Assembly (NCBI RefSeq): GCF_000243395.2
Contig: NZ_CM001484.1
Span: 4,419,450-4,483,449 of the forward strand
Reading direction: 5' to 3'
DNA: 64,000 bases
From: Saccharomonospora glauca K62
Lineage (GTDB): Bacteria; Actinomycetota; Actinomycetes; Mycobacteriales; Pseudonocardiaceae
This document shows, in pieces, positions 32,183-40,650 of the stretch (position 1 is the stretch's first letter; every line of letters begins with the position of its first letter). A program made the translations under genes and the position numbers. Below the pieces are notes generated by a model. The model did no database searches. It saw only the letters and a program-made list of their open reading frames with translations, and was not told where the DNA came from.

Positions 32183-32991
32183 ACACCACGAAGATCGTCT
32201 CCGACTCGGCGGTCATCACCTGGCGCAACGTGATGAACGTGCGGCGCAACCCCGACTGGCTGCTCGGGGCCACCGCGTTTCCGATCATGTTCGTGCTGCT
32301 GTTCGCCTACGTCTTCGGCGACGCCATCGGTGGCCCCGGTGGGGGCGGTGCGGAATACCGGGAGTTCCTGATCGCCGGGATCTTCGCGCAGACGGTCGCG
32401 TTCAACTCGTCCTACACCGTCATCGGATTCGCCAACGACCTGCAGAAGGGCATCATCGACCGGTTCCGCTCGCTGCCCATGTCACGGCTCGCCGTCCTGG
32501 TGGGCCGCACCACCGCCGACCAGGTGCTCAGCGTGGTGGTGCTCGTCGTCATGACGGTGTGCGGGCTGCTCATCGGCTGGCGCATCCGAAGCGGGCTGTT
32601 CGACGCCGCGCTCGGCTACCTCATGATCCTGCTGTTCGCGTTCGCCATGTCGTGGATCGGCGCCTACATCGGGCTGGTGGCCCGCAGCGTCGAGGTGGCC
32701 AACAGTGCGGGCCTGATCTGGATGTTCCCCCTCACGTTCATCTCGTCGGCGTTCGTTCCGCAGGAGAGCCTTCCCGGCGTGCTGGGCACCATCGCGGACT
32801 GGAATCCCTTCACCGCCGCCGTCAACGCCACCCGGCAGTTGTTCGGCAACACCAGCCCCGCGGGCTGGCCGGAGGCCTCCGGCTGGCCCGCCGAGAACGC
32901 CGCCCTCTACGCGATCCTCAGTTGCATCGCCATCGTCGCGATCTTCGCGCCGTTGGCCACCGCGAGGTACAGCCGGGTCTCCTCCACCTGA
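32179..32991 (+). CDS. DrrB-type ABC-2 exporter permease
   Basis: A 270-residue ABC-2 membrane subunit with six helices. An N-terminal amphipathic segment (TWRNVMNVRRNPDWLLG) precedes helix 1 (FPIMFVLLFAYVFGDAIGG). The loop KGIIDRFRSLPMSRLAVLVG is the characteristic ATPase-contact motif, and FVPQESLPGVLGTIADWNPF is the re-entrant segment before helix 6. Translationally coupled to the ATPase through an ATGA overlap. Confidence 0.92.
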   Translation: MNTTKIVSDSAVITWRNVMNVRRNPDWLLGATAFPIMFVLLFAYVFGDAIGGPGGGGAEYREFLIAGIFAQTVAFNSSYTVIGFANDLQKGIIDRFRSLPMSRLAVLVGRTTADQVLSVVVLVVMTVCGLLIGWRIRSGLFDAALGYLMILLFAFAMSWIGAYIGLVARSVEVANSAGLIWMFPLTFISSAFVPQESLPGVLGTIADWNPFTAAVNATRQLFGNTSPAGWPEASGWPAENAALYAILSCIAIVAIFAPLATARYSRVSST

Positions 32992-32996
32992 CCCGG

Positions 32997-33713
32997 TCAG
33001 TGGGTCATCGCCGGCATGCGGCCGTGCTTGTGCTTGCCGCTCTTCGCCGCCTTGGCCGCCTTCTTCACGGGCAGGGCCACGCCCTTCACGGCCTTGCCTT
33101 TGCCTTTCGCGACTCCCACGACCACGCCCGCCTTGCTGCCCGCCTTGGCGGCCTTGGTCGCGGCCTTGTCGGCGACCATGCTCGTCCTCGCCGCGGCCAT
33201 ACCGGCCCTGCGCTGCACCTTTCCGGCCGCGCCCTGCACGTGGTGGCTCGCTTCCTCGGCGGCGTGCCGCGCCCGCCACCCGAGCGAGGGCTTACCGCCC
33301 GTGTCGGCGACCGCCAGCAGCAGGCCACCCGCGAGTCCCGCGTTCTTAAGGAAGTCGACGAGCTGCTGCTGCCGCTTCTCCGGGTCCTTCTCCTCCCAGA
33401 ACGCGTGAGTGGCGAGTGTCGTGGGCGTCAGGCTGGCCAGCAGCAATGCCGCCGCGACCCGAGGCAGGATGCCGAGCGACAGCATGGTGCCTCCGACGAT
33501 CTTCGCGATCGCGTCCACCTGGACCATCGTCACCGGATCACCCGGCAGGGATTCCGTGGACTCCCCGGTCTTGCGCCTGACGGTCTTGTCGGCGGCCTTG
33601 TCGAGGAACGGCTTGACCATCTCGGCGTGGTCTTCCTTGTTCCGCAACGTGTTGATGCCGCCCATGATGAAGATCGAGGCGAGCAGTGGGCGTGCCACCC
33701 GGCGGAGAATCAT
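32997..33713 (-). CDS. DoxX-family membrane protein with Lys/Ala-rich tail
   Basis: A 238-residue protein. The first ~140 residues contain four short membrane helices with the DoxX pattern (RPLLASIFIMGGINTLRNKE, GGTMLSLGILPRVAAALLLA, LKNAGLAGGLLLAVAD). The last ~95 residues are a low-complexity Ala/Lys/Gly repeat (KAATKAAKAGSKAG, KKAAKAAKSGKHKHG) that is basic and likely disordered, binding acidic polymers or lipids. DoxX proteins are linked to redox and sulfur stress. Converges with the ABC permease gene with 5 bases between. Confidence 0.85.
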   Translation of the reverse strand: MILRRVARPLLASIFIMGGINTLRNKEDHAEMVKPFLDKAADKTVRRKTGESTESLPGDPVTMVQVDAIAKIVGGTMLSLGILPRVAAALLLASLTPTTLATHAFWEEKDPEKRQQQLVDFLKNAGLAGGLLLAVADTGGKPSLGWRARHAAEEASHHVQGAAGKVQRRAGMAAARTSMVADKAATKAAKAGSKAGVVVGVAKGKGKAVKGVALPVKKAAKAAKSGKHKHGRMPAMTH

Positions 33714-33783
33714 GCGACCTCCCTGTCGAAGTCCGGACCTTGCGAGAATTCACCGTCAGGGAGCTACCCACTCCTGCCCGTCT

Positions 33784-34854
33784 TCATCCGTGCCGCTCTC
33801 GTAGGGGATACTGCTTGGGCAGTGGGAAGCCCCGTTCCGCCGCCACCTTCCGCAACCGGTCCGGGTAGTCGGTGATGATCCCGTCCACCCCGTCGTCGAT
33901 GAGTTTGTGCATGGTGGCCTCGTCGTCCACCGTCCACGGGATCACCTTCAGCCCGGCCGCGTGGGCCTCGGCGACCAGTTCCTTCGTGGTGAACGGCACG
34001 TAGTCGTCGTCGCCCACGGTGCCGTCCTGGGGATCGCCGTGCACGGGGGACAGCGCGGACGCCCCGAACGACGCCGCCGCCTTCACCGGGCTGCCGTCGA
34101 AATCGTCGATGTCGAGGCCTCCGAGCCACGGTGACCTTCCCGGTTGCCCGACCCGGAGGAACTCCGGCTGGGTCAGGGCCACCACGGGCAACCACGGCGC
34201 CTTACGCCTCACCTGCATCAGCGCGCCCCAGTCGAAGCTTTGAATCGTCACGTTCCGGGCGAAACCCGACCGGGCGACCTCGCGAATCACCCGATCGACG
34301 AACCATTCCCGCGGCGCGGTCTCGTGGGGAGCGGCCGCCTCCACCTTGGTCTCGATGTTGAACTTGATCCCGTACGCCCGGTGACGGCGCGCGAGGGCGA
34401 ACACCTCGGCCAGGGTCGGCATCCGAGCTCCGGGCGAGAGTTCCTGGTCGGGGTGGTCCGGCAGCCGCCGTGAACCGCAGTCGAGCGTGCGCACCTGGGC
34501 GAAGGTGAGGTCCTTGACGTACGACCCCACGTAGGGGTACTGCGGGTCACCCGGCCACGCCGGTCGCGTGTCCCGGCACTTCGCCGCGCTGATCTTCCGG
34601 TCGTGGGTGACGACCTCCCGCCCGTCGCGGGTGATCTGGATGTCGAGTTCCACGGTGGTCACCCCGAGTTCCATCGCGCGGGAGAACGCGGCGAGCGTCC
34701 CCTCCACGGTGAGCCCGAGCCCACCTCGGTGTGCCTGGATGTCGAATTGGTGCGGCCCACCCCGGCGCGGGTGGGCGGCCGCCGGTACGGCGAGACCGCT
34801 CGCGAGTACGGCCACCAGGGCGGCCACGAGAACGGCGAGTCCACGTCGCGTCAT
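33784..34854 (-). CDS. glpQ: secreted glycerophosphodiester phosphodiesterase
   Basis: A 356-residue exported GDPD enzyme that releases glycerol-3-phosphate from glycerophosphodiesters. The signal peptide (TRRGLAVLVAALVAVLASGL ... AAAH) has a cleavage site near residue 28. The catalytic signature is QAHRGGLGLTVEGTLAAF and TVELDIQITRDGREVVTHD (His, Glu, Asp, His). The C-terminal barrel reads VIPWTVDDEATMHKLIDDGV, DGIITDYPDRLRKV. ATG at 34854 follows GGGAGGTGA at 5-6 nt; an earlier in-frame start lacks a ribosome-binding site. A link with phosphate supply is plausible, but no PHO box is seen here. Confidence 0.9.
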   Translation of the reverse strand: MTRRGLAVLVAALVAVLASGLAVPAAAHPRRGGPHQFDIQAHRGGLGLTVEGTLAAFSRAMELGVTTVELDIQITRDGREVVTHDRKISAAKCRDTRPAWPGDPQYPYVGSYVKDLTFAQVRTLDCGSRRLPDHPDQELSPGARMPTLAEVFALARRHRAYGIKFNIETKVEAAAPHETAPREWFVDRVIREVARSGFARNVTIQSFDWGALMQVRRKAPWLPVVALTQPEFLRVGQPGRSPWLGGLDIDDFDGSPVKAAASFGASALSPVHGDPQDGTVGDDDYVPFTTKELVAEAHAAGLKVIPWTVDDEATMHKLIDDGVDGIITDYPDRLRKVAAERGFPLPKQYPLRERHG

Positions 34855-34932
34855 GTGCGTCACCTCCCCCGAGCACCGTGGCACGGCGAGGTGACGGGGA
34901 ACCGAATCTCACCCGAACACCCGAGGATTTCG

Positions 34933-35105
34933 CCACGACCCTGCCCCCGAAAGGGGGATGACGCGTGGTTTGTACCGTTCAATACCATCCATTGGTGTGA
35001 TCCACACTACATCTGGGTTTGGATGTAACACCGCCGAATGTGGTGCCGATAGAACCGATGACCCCGTGATGCTGGCGGACCCCCGACCTGGCAGCATCAC
35101 GGGGT
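34933..35105. ncRNA. structured intergenic region, possible non-coding RNA
   Basis: A 386-base gap (34855-35240) separates the divergent GDPD and septum-formation genes. It contains (1) CCACG (34933-34937) / CGTGG (34964-34968) enclosing CCCCC-GAAA-GGGGG (34944-34957), a GNRA-capped hairpin; (2) CATCC (34986) / GGATG (35021) enclosing GTGTG/CACAC (34995-35007); (3) a perfect 14-bp hairpin, arms 35061-35074 and 35092-35105, with a C5 run in its loop and TTT following. On the plus strand the last would be a terminator, yet no upstream plus gene exists. A small RNA is the simplest reading; strand and promoter are unproven. 6C-type RNAs also carry C-rich loops but should have two. Confidence 0.4.
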
Positions 35106-35227
35106 TTCCAATCTCTCCCGCAAGCCGGAGGGCCTTGTCGGTCCGAACCTCTCGCGAACCATGCACCGCCCCCGAGCCACCCACCGGGAAGTGGTGCCAA
35201 CATTGAGTGTTCTCACGCTTCGCTCGG

Positions 35228-35233
35228 TAGGGT
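35228..35233 (+). promoter_or_regulatory. -10 box, leaderless promoter of septum-formation gene
   Basis: TAGGGT, 7 nt before the ATG at 35241; TTGAGT (35203-35208) is a possible -35 at 19-bp spacing. Confidence 0.5.
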
Positions 35234-35240
35234 CTTCTCG

Positions 35241-36134
35241 ATGTCCAGACAGGGGTTAGCGCTAGCAGGGGCCACGCTGCTGGTCGCCGTGACGGTGACG
35301 GCGTGCGTCACCGAGGTCGAGGGCACGGCGGCGGCACCCACCACACACGCCGTGACGGGCAACACCGGCCCGGCCACCACCAGCCGACCCTCCTCCCCTC
35401 CCGAGGAGAAGGCTCCGGACGAGACCTCCGTGGCGGCTCCGGGCCAATGCATCGACGGTGACGAACCCGCTCCCGTCGACTGCGACAAGCCCCACACCGT
35501 GGAGATCACCGCGGCGGGCACGTTCGGCGGCGCGATGGCTGAGGAGCCCCCCGAACGCGACGAGGTCTTCGCCGCCGTGTTTCCCTCCTGTCGCAAGGAG
35601 GCGGCCGACTACCTCGGCAGCGACGACTACGACCTCACCACCCTCTCCGCCTGGTTGGTGTGGGCGGGCAAGGAAGCCTGGGCCCGTGGCGAGCGCTGGT
35701 ACCGCTGCGGCGTCGTCGAACTCGACAAGACCGACGTGGCCAAGCGGCGGACCGGCTCCATCCGCAACGCACTGCGCGGCGACGGCGTGCACGCCTACCG
35801 CTTCTGCTCGCTCACCGCGCCGTCGGAGAAGCCCCCCACGCTGACGACCTGCGATCGACCGCATCGCGGCGAGGCCGTGGCCCTGGTGCCGATGGGCGAA
35901 CACACCGAGCCGCTGCCCGACGAGAAGGAGTTCGAGGCCGCCGCGAAGGACGCGTGCGAGGGCGCCGTGATCGACTACCTCGGCGCACGACGCGGCGACG
36001 TGAAGCTGGCATGGCGCTGGCCCGACGAATCCGCGTGGCGCCTGGGGTTCAACAACCTGACCTGCTACCTGGAGACCGAGACCCCCGTCACCACGTCGCT
36101 GCGGGCCATCGGAAACAGCCCACTGCCCAGATAG
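35241..36134 (+). CDS. septum-formation-family lipoprotein
   Basis: A 297-residue exported lipoprotein. The signal peptide (ALAGATLLVAVTVTAC) ends at lipobox VTAC. A Thr/Pro-rich linker (30-65) precedes two repeats of the septum-formation-type fold: the first has PGQCIDG ... VDCDKPHTVEITAAGTF ... RWYRCGVVELD, the second FCSLTAPSEKPPTLTTCDRP-H ... NNLTCYLE. Paired cysteines in each repeat probably form disulfides. The domain name comes from an association with cell-division loci, not from a proven role. Start supported by a leaderless promoter. Confidence 0.8.
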   Translation: MSRQGLALAGATLLVAVTVTACVTEVEGTAAAPTTHAVTGNTGPATTSRPSSPPEEKAPDETSVAAPGQCIDGDEPAPVDCDKPHTVEITAAGTFGGAMAEEPPERDEVFAAVFPSCRKEAADYLGSDDYDLTTLSAWLVWAGKEAWARGERWYRCGVVELDKTDVAKRRTGSIRNALRGDGVHAYRFCSLTAPSEKPPTLTTCDRPHRGEAVALVPMGEHTEPLPDEKEFEAAAKDACEGAVIDYLGARRGDVKLAWRWPDESAWRLGFNNLTCYLETETPVTTSLRAIGNSPLPR

Positions 36135-36190
36135 GACACAAGCAGAACAAGATCGCGCATGCGGGCTTTTCCGGGGGCCAGTCGCCGGTT

Positions 36191-36196
36191 TAGCGT
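36191..36196 (+). promoter_or_regulatory. -10 box, leaderless promoter of Nramp-like gene
   Basis: TAGCGT, 6 nt before the ATG at 36203. Confidence 0.5.
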
Positions 36197-36202
36197 GCTC
36201 GC

Positions 36203-37504
36203 ATGTCGAATGACACGCGTCCCGACGAGGTGGCCGACCACGTACCCCTGAACTGGCGGGAACGCCTGCGCCACATTGGACCGGGCATCATGGCGGCCGC
36301 GACCGGAGTCGGCGCGGGGGACCTGGTGGCCACGATGGTGGCGGGCTCCCGCTACGGCTACACACTGCTGTGGGCGGTCATCCTGGGCACCGTCTTCAAA
36401 CTCGCGCTCGGGGAGGCCGTCGGTCGCTGGCACCTCGCCTCCGGACAGACACTGCTGGCGGGCTGGCGCACCCTGGGTAGGTGGGTGCTCGTCTACTTCG
36501 GCGCCTACGCCGTCGTCTGGGGTTTCGTCTACGGGGCCACGGCGATGTCGGCCTCGGGGCTACCGCTGAACGCCCTCATGCCGGGACTGTCGGTGCGGTA
36601 CTGGGCGATGATCTGCGGGGTGCTCGGCTTCGTACTCGTGTGGTTCGGGCGTTACGCCGTCATCGAGAAGATCATGACGGTGCTCGTGGGCGTCATGTTC
36701 GTGACGGTTGTGGGCACGGCGGTGCTCGTGGCACCGAACCTGTTCGACGCGAGCAAGGGCCTGGTGCCCTCCCTGCCCGACGGCTCCCTGGTGTACGTCC
36801 TCGGCCTGATCGGCGGTGTCGGTGGCACCATCACGATGGCCGCGTACGGCTACTGGACCATCGCCAAGGGATGGCACTCACCGCGTTGGCTGTCGATGAT
36901 GCGCCTCGACAACACGGTCGGCTACATCACCACCGGCGTGTTCGTGGTCGCCATGCTCGTCGTCGGCTCGGAGCTGCTGCTCCACCAGGACGTCGTGTCC
37001 GGTGACGAAGGGCTGCTCGTGCTGGGGGACGCGCTCGCCGAGGACTACGGGCAGTGGGCCCGCATTCCCTTCCTCATCGGCTTCTTCTCCGTTTCGTTCA
37101 CCTCACTGATCGGGGTGTGGAACGGCGTGAGCCTGCTGTTCGCCGACTGGTGGCGCACGTGGCGGCTGCCCCGTTACGTCAAGGGGGAAGCCGAGGCCGA
37201 CCTCGACGACTACGAGCGCAAGGCCGGCGAGCGTAGCCCCGTGTTCCGCGGCTACCTGGTGTGGTTGACCTTCCCGCCGATGGCGTTGCTGTTCTTCGAT
37301 CGACCGTTCCAGTTGACCGTGGCCTACGGGGCCCTCGGCGCGTTGTTCATGCCGTTCCTCGCCGGCACTCTGCTGGTACTGCTGAATTCCAAGCGCGTGG
37401 CACCGGAGGGCAGGTCCCGGTGGGTGTCGAACACCCTGCTGGCCGTGTGCCTCGCCCTGTTCGCCTACCTGGCCGTGAACGAGCTCGTCGGGTTGTTCGA
37501 CTGA
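36203..37504 (+). CDS. Nramp-family transporter, non-canonical metal site
   Basis: A 433-residue carrier with 10-11 membrane helices of the LeuT/Nramp fold. Helix 1 reads IGPGIMAAATGVGAGDLVAT; the canonical DPGN metal motif is replaced by TGVGAGD. In helix 6 the canonical MPHN-type block is also absent (GGVGGTITMAAYGYWTIAKG). The GWHSPRWL loop and DYGQWARIPFLIGFFSVSFT segment are family-like. Loss of the Asp/Asn/Met ligands suggests that Mn/Fe is not the substrate; Mg, another cation or an organic solute are options. TAGCGT lies 6 nt before the ATG. Confidence 0.85.
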   Translation: MSNDTRPDEVADHVPLNWRERLRHIGPGIMAAATGVGAGDLVATMVAGSRYGYTLLWAVILGTVFKLALGEAVGRWHLASGQTLLAGWRTLGRWVLVYFGAYAVVWGFVYGATAMSASGLPLNALMPGLSVRYWAMICGVLGFVLVWFGRYAVIEKIMTVLVGVMFVTVVGTAVLVAPNLFDASKGLVPSLPDGSLVYVLGLIGGVGGTITMAAYGYWTIAKGWHSPRWLSMMRLDNTVGYITTGVFVVAMLVVGSELLLHQDVVSGDEGLLVLGDALAEDYGQWARIPFLIGFFSVSFTSLIGVWNGVSLLFADWWRTWRLPRYVKGEAEADLDDYERKAGERSPVFRGYLVWLTFPPMALLFFDRPFQLTVAYGALGALFMPFLAGTLLVLLNSKRVAPEGRSRWVSNTLLAVCLALFAYLAVNELVGLFD

Positions 37505-37516
37505 GCGGTCCGCCGG

Positions 37517-38395
37517 TCAGCGCAGCCGGTCGAACACGGCGGCGAAGTCGGTCATGGCGTTGTCCAGCACGGTGAAGTAGGTGATTCCGTACCTCGCGCG
37601 GTGGGCACGCACCTGTTCGGCGATCTCGTCGAGCGTGCCCACCAGCAGGTACGGCACCTGCCCGAGCGTGTCGGCCGGGATGTCGAAGAACTCACGGGAG
37701 AGCTTCTCCAACGCCGCCGCCCGGTCGTCGGTCACCACGACCCGCTGCACGAGCAGGTTGAACTCCAGCTCGTCGGCCCGGTCGCCCGCCTCCTTGCGCA
37801 CGAACGCGACTCGCTCGTCCATCTCCTCGGCGTTCGCGACGACCAATCCGGAAGGCGTGTAGGAGTGGCCGGTGAACCCGACGATGTCGGCTTCTCGCGC
37901 GGCGAGCCGCAACATGCGGTCCCCGTGTCCGCCCAGTAACAGCGGCGGCGTGGGGCGCTGTGCGGGAGCGGGCTCCAACTCGTCGAAGGCCCGGCGAAGC
38001 TCGGCGATGGTGTGCTTGAGGTGGTCGATCCTTTTGCCCGGAGTCGGGAACGGGATTCCCGCCCTGTCGAACTCCGACTCGACGTAGCCGGTGCCGAGCC
38101 CCAGGTCCAGCCTGCCGTCAACGAGCCGGTCGGTGCTCGCGACGTCACGGGCCAACAGCACGGGGTTGTAGAAGGCCGTGTTGAGGACGAAGGTGCCGAG
38201 GCGCACCCGGCTGGTGGCCCGCGCGGCGGCGACCAGCGAGGGGAAGGGCGCGGGAAAGCCCAGGTGGTCGGGAATGCACACGACGTCGTAACCGAGTCGC
38301 TCGGCCTCACGGACCTTGGCGGTCAGCTCCTCGTGCGAGGTGAACCCCAGCAGGTTCACTCCGAAACGGAACGGGGCCTGCTCGTTGTCTGCCAC
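37517..38395 (-). CDS. F420-dependent LLM-class oxidoreductase
   Basis: A 292-residue luciferase-like monooxygenase-fold protein, likely using coenzyme F420. Blocks include FRFGVNLLGFTSHEELTAKV, LGYDVVCIPDHLGFPAPFPS, TSRVRLGTFVLNTAFYNPVL, LVDGRLDLGLGTGYVESEFD and RPTPPLLLGGHGDRMLRLAA, matching the TIGR03621 type. The GTG at 38395 was chosen because TACTGT ends 6 nt upstream; the frame is open further but crosses the pckG terminator. Substrate unknown. Confidence 0.88.
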   Translation of the reverse strand: MADNEQAPFRFGVNLLGFTSHEELTAKVREAERLGYDVVCIPDHLGFPAPFPSLVAAARATSRVRLGTFVLNTAFYNPVLLARDVASTDRLVDGRLDLGLGTGYVESEFDRAGIPFPTPGKRIDHLKHTIAELRRAFDELEPAPAQRPTPPLLLGGHGDRMLRLAAREADIVGFTGHSYTPSGLVVANAEEMDERVAFVRKEAGDRADELEFNLLVQRVVVTDDRAAALEKLSREFFDIPADTLGQVPYLLVGTLDEIAEQVRAHRARYGITYFTVLDNAMTDFAAVFDRLR

Positions 38396-38401
38396 ACGAG
38401 C

Positions 38402-38407
38402 ACAGTA
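38402..38407 (-). promoter_or_regulatory. -10 box, leaderless promoter of LLM gene
   Basis: TACTGT on the minus strand, 6 nt before GTG at 38395. Confidence 0.5.
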
Positions 38408-38422
38408 GAGGACCGGAAACGG

Positions 38423-38464
38423 CCGGGAGGCCACCTTCGCGATCAGCGAACGGTGGCCTCCCGG
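38423..38464 (-). terminator. terminator of pckG
   Basis: CCGGGAGGCCACC (38423-38435) pairs with 38452-38464; TTCGC/GCGAA extends the stem inward to a 5-nt loop with one bulged base. Confidence 0.75.
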
Positions 38465-38481
38465 ATCGTCCTCACGCGACT

Positions 38482-40317
38482 TCAGCCGAGTCGCTGCTTC
38501 AGCGTTTCCAGCTCGTCGAGCAGAGCGGACGGGATCCTGTCCCGACCGATCTTGTCGAACCACTCCTCAATGAGCGGGATCTCCTGTCGCCACTCCTCGG
38601 GGTCGACCTCCAGCGCGGCCTGGATGTCCTCCAGCGGCTGGTCCAACCCGTCGAGGTCGAGATCGGTGGCCTTCGGCACGAAGCCCACCGGGGTCTCGAC
38701 GGCCGAGGCCTTGCCCTCGATCCGCTCGATGACCCACTTCAGCACACGCGAGTTCTCGGAGAAGCCCGGCCACAGGAACCGGCGGTCGTCACCGCGACGG
38801 AACCAGTTGACGTAGAAGATCTTGGGAAGCTGCGCGTTCTCGGCGTGCTTGTCGATCTCCAGCCAGTGCCGGAAGTAGTCACCGACGTGGTAGCCGAGGA
38901 ACGGCAGCATGGCCATCGGGTCGCGCCGCACCTCGCCGACCTTGCCCGCCGCCGCGGCCGTCTTCTCCGACGACATCGTGGCACCCAGGAACACGCCGTG
39001 CTGCCAGTCGCGGGCCTCGTTCACCAGCGGCACCGTAGTCGCACGACGACCACCGAACAGGATCGCCGAGATCGGCACGCCCTTCGGGTCGTTCCACTCC
39101 GGAGCGAGGATCGGGCACTGCGACATCGGCGTGCAGTAGCGCGAGTTCGGGTGCGCGGCGGGCTCACCGGCCTCGCCGTCGGCGGGCGTCCAGTCCTTGC
39201 CCTTCCACGAGGTCAGGTGCTCGGGCTTGGAGGACATCCCCTCCCACCACACGTCGCCGTCGTCGGTCAGGGCCACGTTGGTGAACACCGTGTTGCCCTG
39301 CTCGATGGTCTTCATGGCGTTCGGGTTGGTGTGGTTGTCGGTCCCCGGAGCGACGCCGAAGAACCCGAACTCGGGGTTGATGGCGTAGAGCCTGCCGTCC
39401 TCGCCGAACCGCATCCACGCGATGTCGTCACCGAGCGTCTCGGCACGCCAGCCGGGGATGGTGGGTTGGAGCATCGCCAGGTTGGTCTTGCCGCAGGCGC
39501 TGGGGAACGCCGCCGCGATGTAGTACGCCTTGTTCTCCGGGGAGATCAGCTTGAGGATCAGCATGTGCTCGGCCAGCCAGCCCTCGTCGCGGGCCATCAC
39601 CGAGGCGATGCGCAGCGAGTAGCACTTCTTGCCGAGCAGCGAGTTGCCGCCGTAGCCGGAGCCGTAGCTCCAGATCGTGCGGGTTTCGGGGAAGTGGCTG
39701 ATGTACTTCGTCTCGTTGCAGGGCCAGGGCACGTCCTTCTCGCCCGGCTCCAACGGCTTGCCCACCGAGTGCAACGCGGGCACGAACTCACGCTCGGTGC
39801 CGTCGGGGGCGATGAACTTGTCCAGCGCTGCCTTGCCCATCCGCGTCATGATCCGCATCGAGGCCACCACGTAGGCGAAGTCGGTGATCTCGATGCCGAG
39901 CTTCGGATCGTCGGCGTCGAGCGGACCCATGCAGAACGGGATGACGTACATCGTGCGACCACGCATGCAGCCCCGGTAGAGCTCGGTCATGGTCGCCTTC
40001 ATCTCGTTCGGGTCCACCCAGTTGTTGGTGGGCCCGGCGTCGGCCTCACGTTCGGAGCAGATGAACGTCCGCTCCTCGACGCGCGCGACGTCGCTGGGGT
40101 CGGAAGCCGCCCAGTACGAGTTGGGCTTGGCCTTCAACGGCACGAAGGTTCCGGCCTTGACGAGCTCGGCGTTGATGCGCTCGGCCTCTTCGTCGGAGCC
40201 GTCCACCCACACGACCCGATCGGGCGTGGTGAGTTCGGCGACCTCCCGCACCCAGGAGAGCACGCCGCTGTGTGTCGTTGGTGCCTTCTCAAGACCGGGG
40301 ATGGCTACTGCAGTCAT
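38482..40317 (-). CDS. pckG: phosphoenolpyruvate carboxykinase (GTP)
   Basis: A 611-residue GTP-dependent PEP carboxykinase that converts oxaloacetate to PEP in gluconeogenesis. Kinase-1a loop [17 protein letters not shown], kinase-2 [20 protein letters not shown], and the reactive-cysteine region are in place; [40 protein letters not shown] and the C-terminal [14 protein letters not shown] are GTP-type blocks. ATG at 40317 follows AGGAG at 6-7 nt; an in-frame ATG eight codons earlier has weaker signals. Own promoter lies in the 330-base upstream gap and a strong terminator follows. Confidence 0.95.
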   Translation of the reverse strand: MTAVAIPGLEKAPTTHSGVLSWVREVAELTTPDRVVWVDGSDEEAERINAELVKAGTFVPLKAKPNSYWAASDPSDVARVEERTFICSEREADAGPTNNWVDPNEMKATMTELYRGCMRGRTMYVIPFCMGPLDADDPKLGIEITDFAYVVASMRIMTRMGKAALDKFIAPDGTEREFVPALHSVGKPLEPGEKDVPWPCNETKYISHFPETRTIWSYGSGYGGNSLLGKKCYSLRIASVMARDEGWLAEHMLILKLISPENKAYYIAAAFPSACGKTNLAMLQPTIPGWRAETLGDDIAWMRFGEDGRLYAINPEFGFFGVAPGTDNHTNPNAMKTIEQGNTVFTNVALTDDGDVWWEGMSSKPEHLTSWKGKDWTPADGEAGEPAAHPNSRYCTPMSQCPILAPEWNDPKGVPISAILFGGRRATTVPLVNEARDWQHGVFLGATMSSEKTAAAAGKVGEVRRDPMAMLPFLGYHVGDYFRHWLEIDKHAENAQLPKIFYVNWFRRGDDRRFLWPGFSENSRVLKWVIERIEGKASAVETPVGFVPKATDLDLDGLDQPLEDIQAALEVDPEEWRQEIPLIEEWFDKIGRDRIPSALLDELETLKQRLG

Positions 40318-40585
40318 CTCTACTCCTGTCTTCGACGACAAAAGCCCACACTCCGAACGCAGCTCGCGCGTCCGGATGCGGGCTCCGTTGCCGGCGACCG
40401 AATTGGCTCAAAGCGCACCGACGAGCGGTGTGCTGGCATTGGGATGCCCCGAGAGTAGCGGTCTGACACGGAAGAACAGTGCTCCGGAAGAGTCGGTTCT
40501 CTCACAGGAACGATAAGGTGATCGATTCAGTTTCCGCTGAATCGCGCAAGTGTGAAAGATGTTCCGGAAGCTCGGTAAAACGGAA

Positions 40586-40614
40586 AAAGGCTCGACGCGT
40601 ATCGCGTCGAGCCT
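40586..40614 (-). terminator. intrinsic terminator of the calcium-loop protein gene
   Basis: AAGGCTCGACGCG (40586-40598), loop TAT, 13-bp complementary arm 40602-40614; on the minus strand a T5 run follows. The rest of the 40318-40650 gap holds the pckG promoter and no visible gene. Confidence 0.85.
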
Positions 40615-40650
40615 TCCGGAATCTCCTTATTCGCCGCTTTTGGAGTGGAA

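Noticed and set aside
34958-35206. 82-codon ORF in the structured intergenic region
   Set aside because: Crosses three hairpins, poor codon bias, no start signal; the RNA explanation is better.
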